DNA from: Protopterus annectens
Taxonomy: Eukaryota > Chordata > Ceratodontiformes > Protopteridae
Length of the DNA: 64,000 bases
NCBI RefSeq assembly: GCF_019279795.1
Contig: NC_056725.1
Coordinates: 1,745,250,689-1,745,314,688, forward strand
Direction of reading: 5' to 3'
Under the pieces are notes generated by a model. That model did no database searches. It was given only the letters and a program-made list of their open reading frames with translations, and had not been told where the DNA came from. This document shows positions 32,442-43,859 of this stretch, piece by piece. A program made the translations under genes and the position numbers. Every line of letters begins with the position of its first letter. The first letter of the stretch is position 1.

Positions 32442-33814
32442 GTGACTACAGACTCTGGTAACTATCGCCCCATTAGCCTGACGAGTCTGATATGCAAAGC
32501 TATGGAACTCTTCATCATGGACCTAATAAACAAGGATATAGGGAATCTCCACACGTTTGGTTTTGTGAAGTGTAGATCATGCCTGCTTAACTTGGTCAAC
32601 TTCTTTGAGTCAGTCACCAGAACTGTGGATGAAGACAAGGTGGTTCATACAGCCTACCTTGATTTGGCCAAGGCCTTTGATACCATTCCCCACTCAGGAA
32701 TCATAGAAAAACTAAGCTTGGCATCAACCCCTATATCACTAGGTGGGTTGCAAACTGGCTCACAGATAGAACCCACAGTGTGAAAGTAGCTGACTCCAAG
32801 TCAGACTGCCAATTAGTCATGATGAGTGGAGTCCCACAGGGTTCGGTCCTGGGTCCTCTCCTGTTTGGTATCTACTTCTCTGAAGTCCAGTCCAACACAA
32901 AGGGACTCTGGCTGACAAAGTTCACAGATGATTGCAAGTTGGGAGCTATTATTAACTCCCCAAGTGATGTTAACATCCTATAGAATGGCCTCACTGTGAC
33001 CAACGACTGGTGTCAGAACCATGGCCTTAAGCTGAATGCCAAAAAATGTGTCATCCCCTTAGCAGAAAACCTGGTTCCCATGAATTACCACATCGATGGT
33101 AGTCCACTGAACACAGAAGACATTATAAGAGATCTGGGAATACAGGTTGACAGCAACCTCTCTTTTGATCACCACATTGCCACTGTGGTCAGAAAGTCCT
33201 TCTATGTGGCACATCTCATTACTAAGGGTTTTGCATCCAGGAAGAAAGAGGTCATTGTCTCCCTTTCCTCTGCTCTCATTAGACCAATCATTGAGTACAA
33301 TGGCCCATTTAGCATGTACCTCACTAGACACCTGCAACAACTGGAGAGGCTGGAAAAGTACCTCACAAAGAGGATCTTAGGCCTTAAACACTTGTCCTAT
33401 ATGGACAGACTCAAAAAACTCCAACTATTCTCGATCTCATATCGCCTACTTAGAGGTGATCTCTGCTTGACATACAAAGCCGTGTCTGACCCAGCTCTGT
33501 TAGAAATGCTACATCTAAGGAAATTCCAATCCCTCCATACCACACAGTCCAGAGACCTCAACTTCATTACCACAATTATCAGAACATGCTGGAGGGACAG
33601 GTTCAAAACCCAGAGACTGCCCATGCTATGGAACAGACTTCCCATACATGTCAAGCAGAGCACCTCACTGACCCTCTTCAAGAGAAATCTTGATAAGTGG
33701 ATGGAAAACAGAAAATTCACCCCAGGGATAACACCAGTGGATCTACTCAACAGAGGCACGGGAACTAAGGTTGGGTGGCACTGTGCCAGGGTAATCCTAT
33801 GGCTAGGCTTGTAA
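32442..33814 (+). pseudogene. CR1 copy 8 ORF2 RT and C-terminal domain
   Basis: SGNYRPISLTSLICKAMELF, AYLDLAKAFDTIPHSGI, SGVPQGSVLGPLLFGIYF and KFTDDCKLGAI mark motifs 1, A, B and C; the catalytic box is FTDD instead of FADD but keeps both aspartates. The C-terminal 272-codon frame (32996-33814) is open and ends LLNRGTG. Frame breaks at about 32783 and 32985 separate the parts. Confidence 0.8.
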
Positions 33815-33862
33815 AGGCCCCAAGGCCATTAGCCTAGAACACACCTATGAACCTATGAACAT

Positions 33863-34680
33863 TTGATTGTGGACTGACTGTTTCTGATATTGGATGCTTT
33901 TGCTAAGTTAGTGGTGATGTGAGCTTGCAGTCTGAGGTTGCAGTATGTAGTTTTATTAAGTGAATTGGACTGGTCTGCTTTCCAGACTCTCTGATATTTG
34001 GAGTTATCCATGGGCATTTTCTCATTTTTATTCAATTTTTTCTTTTGAAAAACAGTTGTGTTTGTATGGGTTGCAGAACATTTAAAAGTTGACTGAGTGC
34101 TGTTATTGGCTATATTGAGAAATCAGTGAATTAATGCTAATTATTTCTAGTAGTGTGGAAGATGACATATGAAAGGTGGTTCTAGCTCATTCTATAACTT
34201 ACTGTGTGGTTGTGTTTCTGAAGACCTTGATGTAAGTATGCTTTCTATCATCCTTTACTATTTAAATTGAGGTCTCCAAGAATGATCAGTTTGGACTTAC
34301 CAGATAGACTGCTGAACAGATCTAGGTAGTAGTTGTGCAGCTGTAATGAGTTTGAATAAGGTAGGCAATTTACATCAATATTTATCTTTAGTGCATTTCC
34401 AAGAGTTACTTGTAGCATTAACCATTTTGGGTCAGTATCCTTATCTGATATGATTGCTTGAAGCAAAGTGGCTTCAATGTTCATGTTCTTGACCAGAAGA
34501 AGTACTCCACCTCCTATTCCATTTCCTGGTCTGTTACTGCATGTATAGGCTGAGCTGCCATGTTCAACTTTTAGACATGTTTTGTCGATGGCCATTATGG
34601 TTGGAGTTTGTTTTTCTATTCAAGCTTCTGCTACTGCCCATTTATTGCTAACAATAATCAAGTTTGGTAGGGCAACACTA
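33863..34680 (-). mobile_element. L2-like LINE relic 2, endonuclease and linker part
   Basis: From right to left: VSNKWAVAEAWIEKQTPTIM (about 34660-34600), a 115-codon frame (34595-34248) with NGIGGGVLLLVKNMN, PKWLMLQVTLGN and SKLIILGDLNLNSKG, then a basic linker (YQRVWKADQSNSLNKTTYC, about 33990-33930). The layout is that of an L2-type endonuclease. The element's RT lies on the far side of CR1 copy 8. Confidence 0.6.
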
Positions 34681-34689
34681 AAGCTGTGA

Positions 34690-35560
34690 TGTTTTAATTA
34701 TACAGGGATGCCTGGCTTGTAGGTAATGGGCCTGGATTTGGTTCAATATTACATACCAGCTGCTGTGCTATATTCAATGACTGGCCTAATAAGGGAGGCA
34801 TATAGTGGGATTAAGACCTCTTTTGATCCTGAGGATATACTTCAATAATTGTCCAAAGAAAAAAAAAGATTTCTTTACAGTAACTGACATTTGATGGTTG
34901 AAGGACAATTAACTGTTGATAAAGGAGTACCAATCTCTAACAAATGTATCTACCTTCATAGGCTCCATTTGATAATCAGGGTGGCTACTAGTTTCCTAAA
35001 TGGGACTACACTACACTATATTTTTGTATTAAGTCTTAAGGACATTGGCAGAATACCAACTACTTAGTCTGTCTTGCCCTTCTTTGAGAATATAAGCATC
35101 TTTGGGGAAATCAATAATAACACACAGTTTGCAATCCATCTGAAACTTGATCAGCCATAAACCTTGCATATCTTTCATCACATCGGAAAAGTAGATGTCA
35201 AATAGAATGGGACTCTGCACAGTATCCTGAGGGACTCCAATAATGATTACTCTATTACACTAAAGGGTACCACCAACTTCACATTGTATGAATGATGAGA
35301 GAAATAGTCAGCAATCCATTGTGTAATTCAGGGTGTAATAGGGAAATCTATCAAATGTCTTAGCAAGTTCAAGATAAGTGACATGGACAGAATAATTTCC
35401 ATCAACGGCGACAGTCACACTCTCAAAATAGTCAACCAGCTTAAGCAAGCAAGACCTACCCTTATCAAAACTATACTGATGAAAGTCATGTTTTTTTTTA
35501 AGTTATGAGTTTCACTGTTAATAACACTGATTAAGACTGGTTCCATGATTGCACAGATAA
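34690..35560 (-). mobile_element. CR1 LINE copy 9, old internal ORF2 fragment
   Basis: Antisense blocks: TPLYASLIRPVIEYSTAAG (about 34815-34760), then the palm region in a frame at 35220-35029, QSPILFDIYFSDVMKDMQGLW, where the FADD box is replaced by FQMD. The AYLDLAK-like motif-A region is near 35370 and the RT fingers reach 35555. Strong divergence from copies 3, 8 and 10 marks it as an old subfamily. No 3' tail is present. Confidence 0.65.
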
Positions 35561-35569
35561 TTCTGAGGC

Positions 35570-35850
35570 AGTATTAAAGCAAATACAGTTTAAATAAATG
35601 CAATTTATTCAAAATGTATTCTGAACTGAATTCAATTATTGTTTTATTCAACTCTGAACAGTTAAAAAGTGCCAAAAATATACTTAGCAGCTGAGAAGCA
35701 CACTCAGTCAGAACACAGGGAGATTCTAGCAAATTTTTTTTTTTTGTACTTACTAGTTTTTGTACTTACTTTACTCACTTGCTTAGAGAAAAACAGCTCT
35801 TGTACTCACTTTCCTCACTTATCTAGAGGAAAATAGTTTTTTATTCAGGC
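35570..35850 (+). promoter_or_regulatory. CR1 copy 10 5' UTR
   Basis: T-rich leader with an internal partial duplication: tgtacttactttactcactt near 35762 and tgtactcactttcctcactt near 35800, each followed by a tagag-aaaa-tag segment. It immediately precedes the ORF1 ATG. Promoter function is inferred from position. Confidence 0.4.
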
Positions 35851-36775
35851 ATGTCCAAGGGTCAGCTCCCAGTGTTCTCTCCTGTCTATCTGATGAATCT
35901 GGGCATCTTGGGGCAATGTAGCAATTGCCTCATGTATACAGACAACCCTCTCCTCCTACCACCCAGCACTACGACCTGTGAGAGATGCACTTATCTAGCC
36001 AAACTGGAGGTAAAGCTCTCTCCAACCAAGACTGAACTTAACAGTCAAGAGGAGAAGGTAAACACTTGCACCACACCACACCCATCACATAGTCCCACTA
36101 AATCTACACCACCAAAATCCACACATAGAAACACAAAAACATTTGTGGGGGCTCAATAATAATCTGCTCAAGCAATAGAGACCTGCAAAGCAGAAACGCA
36201 AGCAACTTCCACCCCCCAAGACAACCCAAATGACACATAGCCCGCAGACTCAGTGTGCCACTCAACCATAGCCCATACGGCAAAACAACATACCCAACAC
36301 ACTAGTCATAGGTGACTCTATAGTCAGGCACACTGATGTCCCACTCACCAGACTAAACAAGGAGAAGGTTACTGTCAGCTGCCTGTCGGGTGCCAGGATC
36401 CGCCACATAACCCATGCACTCAGGTCACTCCACAACAAGTACAAATATGACTTTGTCATTGTCCATGTTGGTGTGAATGACCTGAGACGTACCTCCCTGG
36501 ACTGCATGAAAGAGCTCTCTGATCTTGTAGCCCAGGCAGGTATGACCGTAGCCCTGAGTAGCATTCTGCTATTGCTCAGAATGATACCACAGTACAAAGA
36601 CAAAATGATTGACTTCAACAATTGGCTATGCTTCTGGTGTCATTCTAAGGGAGTCCAGTATCTGTCTGCCTGGGTCGACAGACCACGATGCTTTGCCAGA
36701 GATGGTCTGCACCTGTCGCCCCTGGGATTCCAGATACTGGCTAAGGCTCTTGCCACCCCTATAGTGCTTTTTTAG
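35851..36775 (+). pseudogene. CR1 copy 10 ORF1: zinc-finger-like plus SGNH esterase
   Basis: The best view of ORF1 in the window. The N-terminus MSKGQLPVFSPVYLMNLGIL is followed by a C..C...C..C cysteine cluster (QCSNCLMY...TTCERC) and a Thr/Pro/Ser linker. The SGNH blocks are all kept: GDS (36311-36319), VGVND (36467-36481) and DGLH (36701-36712), so the Ser, Gly, Asn and Asp/His positions are present. It ends ATPIVLF followed by TAG. One or two frame breaks in the linker make it a pseudogene. CR1 ORF1 proteins bind the RNA; the esterase-like domain is thought to aid membrane or RNP function, which is not settled. Confidence 0.8.
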
Positions 36776-36799
36776 GCAAGGTTCAAATGACAAATTGGC

Positions 36800-38335
36800 C
36801 ACCGTAACAGGAACAAATGAGCAAAAACTGAGGGTGATGCTACTCAATGCTAGAAGTCTAAATCTCAAAATGCACTCACTCGAGGCACTCTTTAAAATGG
36901 AAAACATCAGTATCTGTGCAGTGACTGAATCCTGGTTCAAGGCTCCAGAGAGCACACCTGCACTACCAGGCTATAACTCATACCACACTTTTCAGCCATG
37001 TAACCTGGACCGGAACTCCAAAGGTGGAGGCGTGTCCATATTCATTAAGGATATCCACACCTCCAGGCTAGTTGCTTAGCATAATGCATCCGAGGTTATC
37101 CAAGTGCAACTAACTCTGGGAAAAACTGAAATCCAAATTGTAGCTTGCTACAGATCCCCTACCATGCCCCAGTATTCCCACTCCTCTTTTCCTCTTTTCT
37201 TGATATACTGGAAAATATTAGGGTTCAACCAAACACCCTAATAATGGGTGATTTCAACTACCCCACCATTAACTGAGAAAACTACTCATGTACCAACTCC
37301 TTTGCTCAACGCTTTCTGGAAATCATAAATTACAATGCCCTGGATCAACGTATCCACACCCTACCAGGGGTTACAATATCCTAGATCTAGTCATTACCAG
37401 CATGAATGACCGGTGTTCCACACCTGAAGTCAACTCCTTGTTGGCCCGATCTGACCATAAGCTAATCACCCTAGATATCCACATCCCGACCCCAAACCCC
37501 ATTAAGGAAACCACGGTAAAAGATTTCTCCAAAGCCAACTTCATGCTTCTTAAGACAGAAGTGGTGAACTTCATGACACCCATGCAGATGAACAATACAG
37601 TTATGACTGCTGAATCCTACACAAATGCACTCTATAAGCACTTACATGAGTGCATGGATCATGCTATCCTAAACAGAACCAAGGCACTATCCTCCAAAAA
37701 AAGGAAACCAATCTTGTGGTCCCCTGCCATAAACAAACTGTACAACAGAAGGAAGAAACTGTTGCAAAAGAGAGTAAAATCCCATGAGTGGAGGAGCTCC
37801 CTGGTCAGCCTCAGTAAGAAGCTGAGATCCCTTATAAGATCCTCCAAAGCTAGCTACAAAAACAAAATCACCACTGACTCTAAGGACAACCACAAAACAT
37901 TCTATCGCTATGTCAGGAATCTCAATGGCAACACCCAGATCTGCTCTGAGTTACAGCACAACAGCACGAAAATTACAGAACCAACTGATATTGCCAACAT
38001 TCTAGCAGATAGGTTCAGTGCTAACTTTACCCCCACCCCCTAAAGGGCCCATATCTATACAGGAAGAATGCAAAGTCCCTGTAATTACAACTATGCAGGT
38101 AAAAACTGCACTCTCTAAAGCCAAAAACACAGCATCCATGGGACCGGACAACATCCCTGGCTGCGTTTTACACGAACTTCAGAACAAACTGGCTCCCCAC
38201 CTAAGCATCATGTTCAGTCATAGCCTCACATCAGGTTTTGTGCCCACTGAATGGCACACAGCAACAGTTATCCCACTCCACAAAGGGGGAGCCACCACAA
38301 TTTGTGTGATTTGCTCATATGATATAGACCCATAG
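36800..38335 (+). pseudogene. CR1 copy 10 ORF2 endonuclease, linker and RT fingers
   Basis: Endonuclease blocks: LRVMLLNARSLNLKMHSL, ICAVTESWFKAPE, GGGVSIFIKD, LIMGDFNYPTIN and LLARSDHKLITLDIHIP (SDH intact). The linker frame 37288-38043 is 251 codons. RT fingers (38018-38335) carry [20 protein letters not shown] and WHTATVIPLHKGG. Stops and frameshifts separate the pieces. Confidence 0.8.
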
Positions 38336-38904
38336 AGTACAATACCCCTTTTGGAATGTACCTCACAAGACACCTGCAGCAGCTGGAAGGGCCACAGAAG
38401 TACCTAACAAAGAGGATTACTGGCCTCAAACAGATGCCCTACACTGACCATCTCAAAAAACTCCAGCTTTACTCCGTAGCACATCGCCTACTCCAAGGTG
38501 ATCTCTGCCTAACATATAAAGCTATGTCAAACCCAGAGCTGTTGGACATGCTACACCTAAAGAAACCCCCATCCCTCTGAGCTACATGCTCTAGGACCTA
38601 AACCTTGTCACCACAATAAACAGGACATGCTGGAGAGATAGATTCCTGTCCCAGAGAATTCCCATACTCTAGAACAAGCTACCCATCTATGTCAAGCAAA
38701 GTTCCTCATTAGCACTCTTCAAGAAAAATCTTGATGAGTGGATGGGAAATAGGAAATACACCCCAGGGATCACTTCTGTGGCTCTGCTCGACAGTGGCAC
38801 AAGAAAATAACTTTCTTGGGTGACGTAAGCCAAGGAAACCTGTTGGCTAGGCTTACTTAGGCCCTTGGGCCGATAGCCAAGTACCTACCTATGAACCTAT
38901 GAAG

Positions 38905-39137
38905 CTTTGAGGCTAATGCAATAATTTCTGGAGTCGCTTACAAAATGTACAAAAATGCCCTTACATAGAGACACCACCAACACAACTACTGCTATTATTC
39001 AGAGTTCTGGCAGATGCCCTATGGAGTTTAAGGAGGGTGTTCAGTAATATCTTACTTTGTACTAATAAACAAGGAAACTTGGTATATTGTCCAGGCCACA
39101 TAGCTGTTATTTTTAGTTTTTGAAATGACTTCCAGGA
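38905..39137 (-). mobile_element. CR1 LINE copy 11 (old), left part
   Basis: Antisense reading gives MDYILEVISKTKNNSYVAWT (39150-39091), which lines up with the [18 protein letters not shown] segment of other CR1 copies. The copy is interrupted by the Penelope-like element and continues at 41487-41700. Confidence 0.45.
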
Positions 39138-39152
39138 TGTAGTCCATACTAA
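39138..39152. repeat. Target-site duplication, left copy
   Basis: tgtagtccatactaa here is repeated exactly at 41487-41501, bracketing the Penelope-like element. The duplicated bases belong to the CR1 host copy. Confidence 0.85.
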
Positions 39153-39157
39153 CAAAG

Positions 39158-39617
39158 GTATAGACTGCTGTATCAATGTATTACTGCTGGTATACCAGGT
39201 CCATAAACGCTGAAATGTAGTTTATTGATAAAAAACCAGTTAAAACGTCGACCTAGGTTTCGTTCGTGTCTCCGAACTTCTTCAGAACAATTAAAACAAT
39301 ACAAGGACCTCTTAAATACTTAACTTGAGTTACAATTAATGCCTCAATTGTTCAATTAACTTCCCGCCAAAAAATATATATATACAACCAGCAGCATCTA
39401 ACAACCCACATACTATCTTACCTATACAATATAAGTTGTTAAAATTCTAAGTATACCTAAAAGCAATATACATAAAACATTAAGAACATTAAAAATGTAT
39501 CTATCTACTCACAGTATAATATGACCCTATGCATGATACTATCCATCTCTATTGTAACTAACATTTTATATATAATATATATATAATTATTAAATATATA
39601 ATATACTTGGACCTAAA
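39158..39617. repeat. Penelope-like element, left inverted arm
   Basis: The reverse complement matches 41080-41464 over most of its length, from actgctgtatcaatgtatta to gtccaagtatattatatatt. This arm holds about 40 bases (39240-39280) and about 60 bases (near 39300-39360) that are missing from the right arm. Confidence 0.85.
39238..39293 (-). ncRNA. Hammerhead-ribozyme-like motif
   Basis: On the minus strand the order is CTGAAGA (39285-39279; fits CUGANGA), a 5-bp stem GTTCG/CGAAC with a GAGACA loop, GAAAC (39261-39257), and a short self-paired CCTAGG ending at the candidate cleavage triplet GTC (followed by GAC). Stem I can form about four pairs next to the core. One extra A lies between the CUGANGA box and stem II, so folding needs testing. 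Hammerheads with short stem III are known from Penelope-element end repeats. Confidence 0.5.
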
Positions 39618-41079
39618 TTAATATAACAAGGCTAGTAGTATTAACAAGAATTTGACCACCAAGGAAGAATTTAATTTGAGTAGTATATTGAAAGCTAAAA
39701 CATCAGAATTATGAAAGGATAGTCATTGTGGATCACTATGATTATGTTTCATACATGAACACCTTACTATTGATTAATATAGGAGTTAGATGAGCAGGAA
39801 GAATGAATACCCAGCCTTGACAACTTGCAATTTAGACCTTAGTCAATACCTGGATTACCATTTAAAACCACATATTGAAGGATTCATGGGACAAATTAGA
39901 TCAATAGAATTTAATGAAGGGACACATTCATTACTTTGGATGTGTGTAATCTTTTTACCGTCATACGCATGATAGAGGGCTTGAGTGGTTGGAAGAACAA
40001 CTATATTTCACAAAATTATATGATCAAAATAAAGTGAATGTCATAGTCAAGTTAATGGAAGTTGTTTTGAAAAATAACTTTATAAACAGATCAGTGGAGT
40101 AGCCATGGGGGCAGCTTGTGCCCCAATTTTGCTAAACTTGTTGACATTTTTTTTGGGAAACCATTTACGATAACTCAGGGTTCCTAAAATTTAGGCAGTG
40201 GTAAAGATGGTCAGTGAGGAGGTGGACTTTAAGGATCTTTGCAATAATATCGCTAAAGAGGTATTAGACAAAAAGATATACAGGATTTTACAAAGCCTTA
40301 TTGCATTTCAGTGAAGTTATATCAGTTGATAGTTGTGTTGGTGATCATGTGGACATTATATAGCAATTAAAATTAAAAACATAGTGAATAAAATTGGAAT
40401 TTTATTAGCACAGACAAAACAATATATAGAAAAGATATATCATTTAAGGAACTTTTGAGAACCTGAAATCTAAGAATTTTTCCAATAAACCCAAGGGTAG
40501 CTTTTTGTGTGGGGTGTTTTGACATGTAGATATATGATAAATGTAGATAGAGTGGTGACAGATAATAATCAGAATATAAATATAGGTCAACACATCAACT
40601 GTTACACCACTAACATTGTGTATATTTGCATTGCCGCAACAATGTGAAAGTTTTATGTTGGCATAAGAGACAGAGTTAAGGAACATTTATTGATATCAAA
40701 AATCATAAAACAACTATAGCTAGACACATAAATCAATATGTAGATCATTCCTTTAAGTTTTTGGTGTATTACATTTGAATTTTGAAGTTACAAAATTTAA
40801 CTTGGATTTTTAGAACTGAGGATGCAAATATATCTTAGACTTAATGAATATATCAGTATAAAACCCATTTTATACTGATTTTGGTTTTATTTTATTTTTC
40901 AAATGTGCACACCTTGTGGTAATGTACATTATGAGCAGCTTGTAGTGTCTTTGCATTTAGTATGACTTTTACACCATTTTTATACGCTTATATTGTGATA
41001 TTGGGTTGTTGACTATATATTATTTCAATATGTACAGTTTATTGTTGTTTGCACAAATTGCGATTATGCATTTTTAATT

Positions 41080-41464
41080 TAGGTCCAAGTATATTATATA
41101 TTTAATAATTATATATATATTTTTTTATATTCATAAGGTTTACTTAGGAAGTTACAATAGAGATGGATAGTATCATGCATAGGGTCATATTATACTGTGA
41201 GTAGATAGATACATTTTTAATGTTCTTAATGTTTTATGTATATTGCAATTTTAACAACTTATATTGTATAGGTAAGATAGTATGTGGTTGTTAGATGCTG
41301 CTGGTTGTATATATATATATAGTTAATTGAACAATTGTGTATTGTTTTAATTGTTCTGAAGAAGTTTTTTATCAATAAACTACATTTCAGCGTTTATGGA
41401 CCTTGGATTTTGTCTCTTTTTGGTATACCAGCAGTAATACATTGATACAGCAGTCCTAGTTATT
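41080..41464. repeat. Penelope-like element, right inverted arm
   Basis: Runs in the same sense as the RT. The sequence ttaattgttctgaagaag is followed directly by ttttttatcaataaac, whereas the left arm has about 40 more bases at that place containing the hammerhead core. The arm ends close to the right target duplication. Confidence 0.85.
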
Positions 41465-41486
41465 TGGTTCTTGGTTTTGTTTTTTT

Positions 41487-41700
41487 TGTAGTCCATACTA
41501 ATATGTGAAGGATCATTGCTAAAACATGTAAGGGTGAGGACACTGGGAATATGATGGAGGTCAAAATTTGAGCTAAATTTGTCAGCCAGGGCATTTGCTA
41601 TGGCTTTGGTATCAAAATAAATAGTGCCGTTGACTTCATATTTGATGGAATATTGCACTTTACTAACATTCCACATAAATAAATGAATATAAGCCAGTTA
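41487..41700 (-). mobile_element. CR1 LINE copy 11 (old), right part
   Basis: A minus frame (41676-41380) reads YEVNGTIYFDTKAIANALAD followed by KFSSNFDL, equivalent to the N-G-T-x-Y-T-E-P-x-D-I-A-N-x-L-A-D-R-F-S-x-N-F linker of other copies. It joins 38905-39137 across the Penelope insertion. The first 15 bases are the right copy of the target duplication. Confidence 0.65.
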
Positions 41701-41826
41701 ACAGAGATTTAAATGCATCATAAGGTTGAATAATCCTTCAAAGAGTTACCTACATTAAATTCACATTTAGCCTTATTCTATACAAAGATGCATTTAAATC
41801 TCTCTAGACCAGCTTGTATTCATCTT
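41681..41826. repeat. Short foldback element with about 38-bp arms
   Basis: The left arm (aatgaatataagccagttaa...gatttaaatgcatc, 41681-41719) and the right arm (gatgcatttaaatctctcta...gtattcatctt, about 41788-41826) are near reverse complements. The core is about 70 bp and non-coding. It is probably a MITE; the family is unknown. Confidence 0.6.
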
Positions 41827-42520
41827 AACTGATGTGAAAACAACATTCTTATATTATTATATGAAGCATATGATTTTCTCATTTAATTATCAAGTTGTTT
41901 ATCTGTTTTGCCTTGTTGTAACATTTTTTATCTGTTTTTGCCTTCTGTTTAGTGCTCAGATGATTAACCCTATCTGTTTCTGTGACACTCCCTCCTATCT
42001 TAGTTTAACTGCAGAATTGTTGAGATGTACTTTCTATCCCAGCACTAAACACCACTATCCATTTTGGATTGAGATGGTGATTCTTTTTAATATAAAGCTG
42101 TTACTTCTACTTAGTCTTCAATCTTTCTCCCACCAGTGTAAAGCCCTTCCCCCTTGTTTACTGCTTTAATAGCTATTATATTCCATAATCCACTCTTTCC
42201 TCAGAGTACTGGCTGCCAGCTAAAGTTAACATTTCTGAGAATATTACTTCATCTGTACCTATCCAGGCATACTGGCTTTCTTGCTGTCCAAATGTCTACC
42301 TGGAGAAGACCTTGCTGTCTACATGAATCACAACATACAACCGCCCCCTCCGCCATGCTGGCCACCTTCATATTTAATGCTTAGGCATATCATGAAATAG
42401 AGTATTCCTCCAGAAGCATGCCGCTAGTGATGACCACTAAAATGTATGTATGTGTGCATATAATATATATATAGCATTGATATTTCACTACAGGGTAACA
42501 GAGAAAAGTTGAATTTTAGG
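41827..42520. other. No recognised gene or element
   Basis: An open frame at 41834-42169 is Phe/Leu/Cys-rich with no recognisable domain and no flanking splice signals I trust. A short (at)n stretch is at 42460-42472. Confidence 0.35.
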
Positions 42521-42523
42521 CTT

Positions 42524-43593
<1,070 letters not shown>

Positions 43594-43859
43594 TTAAAAC
43601 TGTGTCTCAGCCTTTTTGATATAATTATTTTTATCACTTCCATCAAGGCAATGTTTCGTCTGATGATTGCGTTCCATATATTCAACTATTCCGTACAGTG
43701 CGATTCCAATAACTAGCACAGCTAGCACAAGGTACTCTTTGATTGAAACACACAAGAACGTACTGTATCCAAATGCTATAACAAAGCCCAGGGACTCCCA
43801 AAGGCGATAATTAGCAAATGCTGCCTCCTTGTTCTTGACAAATAAAACACCATATAGTG
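43594..43859 (-). CDS. UNC93A: UNC93A-like protein, last coding exon
   Basis: Read on the minus strand, the exon starts after a clear acceptor (tctatttctttttcttctacag, minus strand) and encodes LYGVLFVKNKEAAFANYR, WESLGFVIAFGYSTFLCVS and EYLVLAVLVIGIALYGIVEYM, then a hydrophilic tail ending KKAETQF and TAA (43596-43594). It matches the C-terminus of vertebrate UNC93A, a 12-helix MFS-related membrane protein; the two hydrophobic runs would be the last two helices. The first codon (Ala) is split, taking one base from the previous exon, which is not in view. The frame is intact. Upstream exons would lie to the right of 43859, probably beyond large repeat-filled introns. Confidence 0.85.

Larger units (their letters stand above)
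30745..33862 (+). mobile_element. CR1 LINE copy 8, 5'-truncated, splits L2-like relic 2
   Basis: It begins within the ORF1 SGNH domain (MIDFNNWLSFWCHSKG near 30750; DGLHLSPLGFW near 30858) and runs through the whole of ORF2 to the tail cctatgaacctatgaac at 33845-33861. ORF2 pieces: endonuclease 30985-31500, linker 31500-32260, RT 32440-32983, thumb and C-terminus 32996-33814. A small number of stops and frameshifts separate them. The flanks are one older minus-strand LINE. Confidence 0.85.
35570..38904 (+). mobile_element. CR1 LINE copy 10, nearly full-length with RT core deleted
   Basis: A 5' UTR (to 35850), ORF1 (35851-36775) and ORF2 endonuclease, linker and RT fingers (36800-38303) are present. 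Then there is an abrupt jump near 38303 into the C-terminal block at about 38335-38800. The RT core (motifs A to C) is missing, about 1 kb relative to copy 8. The tail cctacctatgaacctatgaag ends at about 38903. Confidence 0.85.
39153..41486 (+). mobile_element. Penelope-like element with long inverted end repeats
   Basis: About 2.3 kb between perfect 15-bp target duplications. Inverted arms at about 39158-39617 and 41080-41464 enclose degenerate coding sequence. RT blocks are visible: LDYHLKPHIEGFMGQIRS (39848-39900), DVCNLFTVIRMIEGLEWLE (39940-39995) and SGVAMGAACAPIL (40090-40130), the Penelope-type GtAMGt..AP motif. A GIY-YIG-like block (INCYTTNIVYICICRNN) follows at 40590-40640. Many stops and frameshifts show it is inactive. 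Inverted end repeats are a known arrangement for Penelope elements. Confidence 0.8.

Noticed and set aside
41834-42169. Phe/Leu-rich 111-codon frame as a membrane protein
   Set aside because: Hydrophobicity follows from T-rich DNA; no start context or homology that I recognise.
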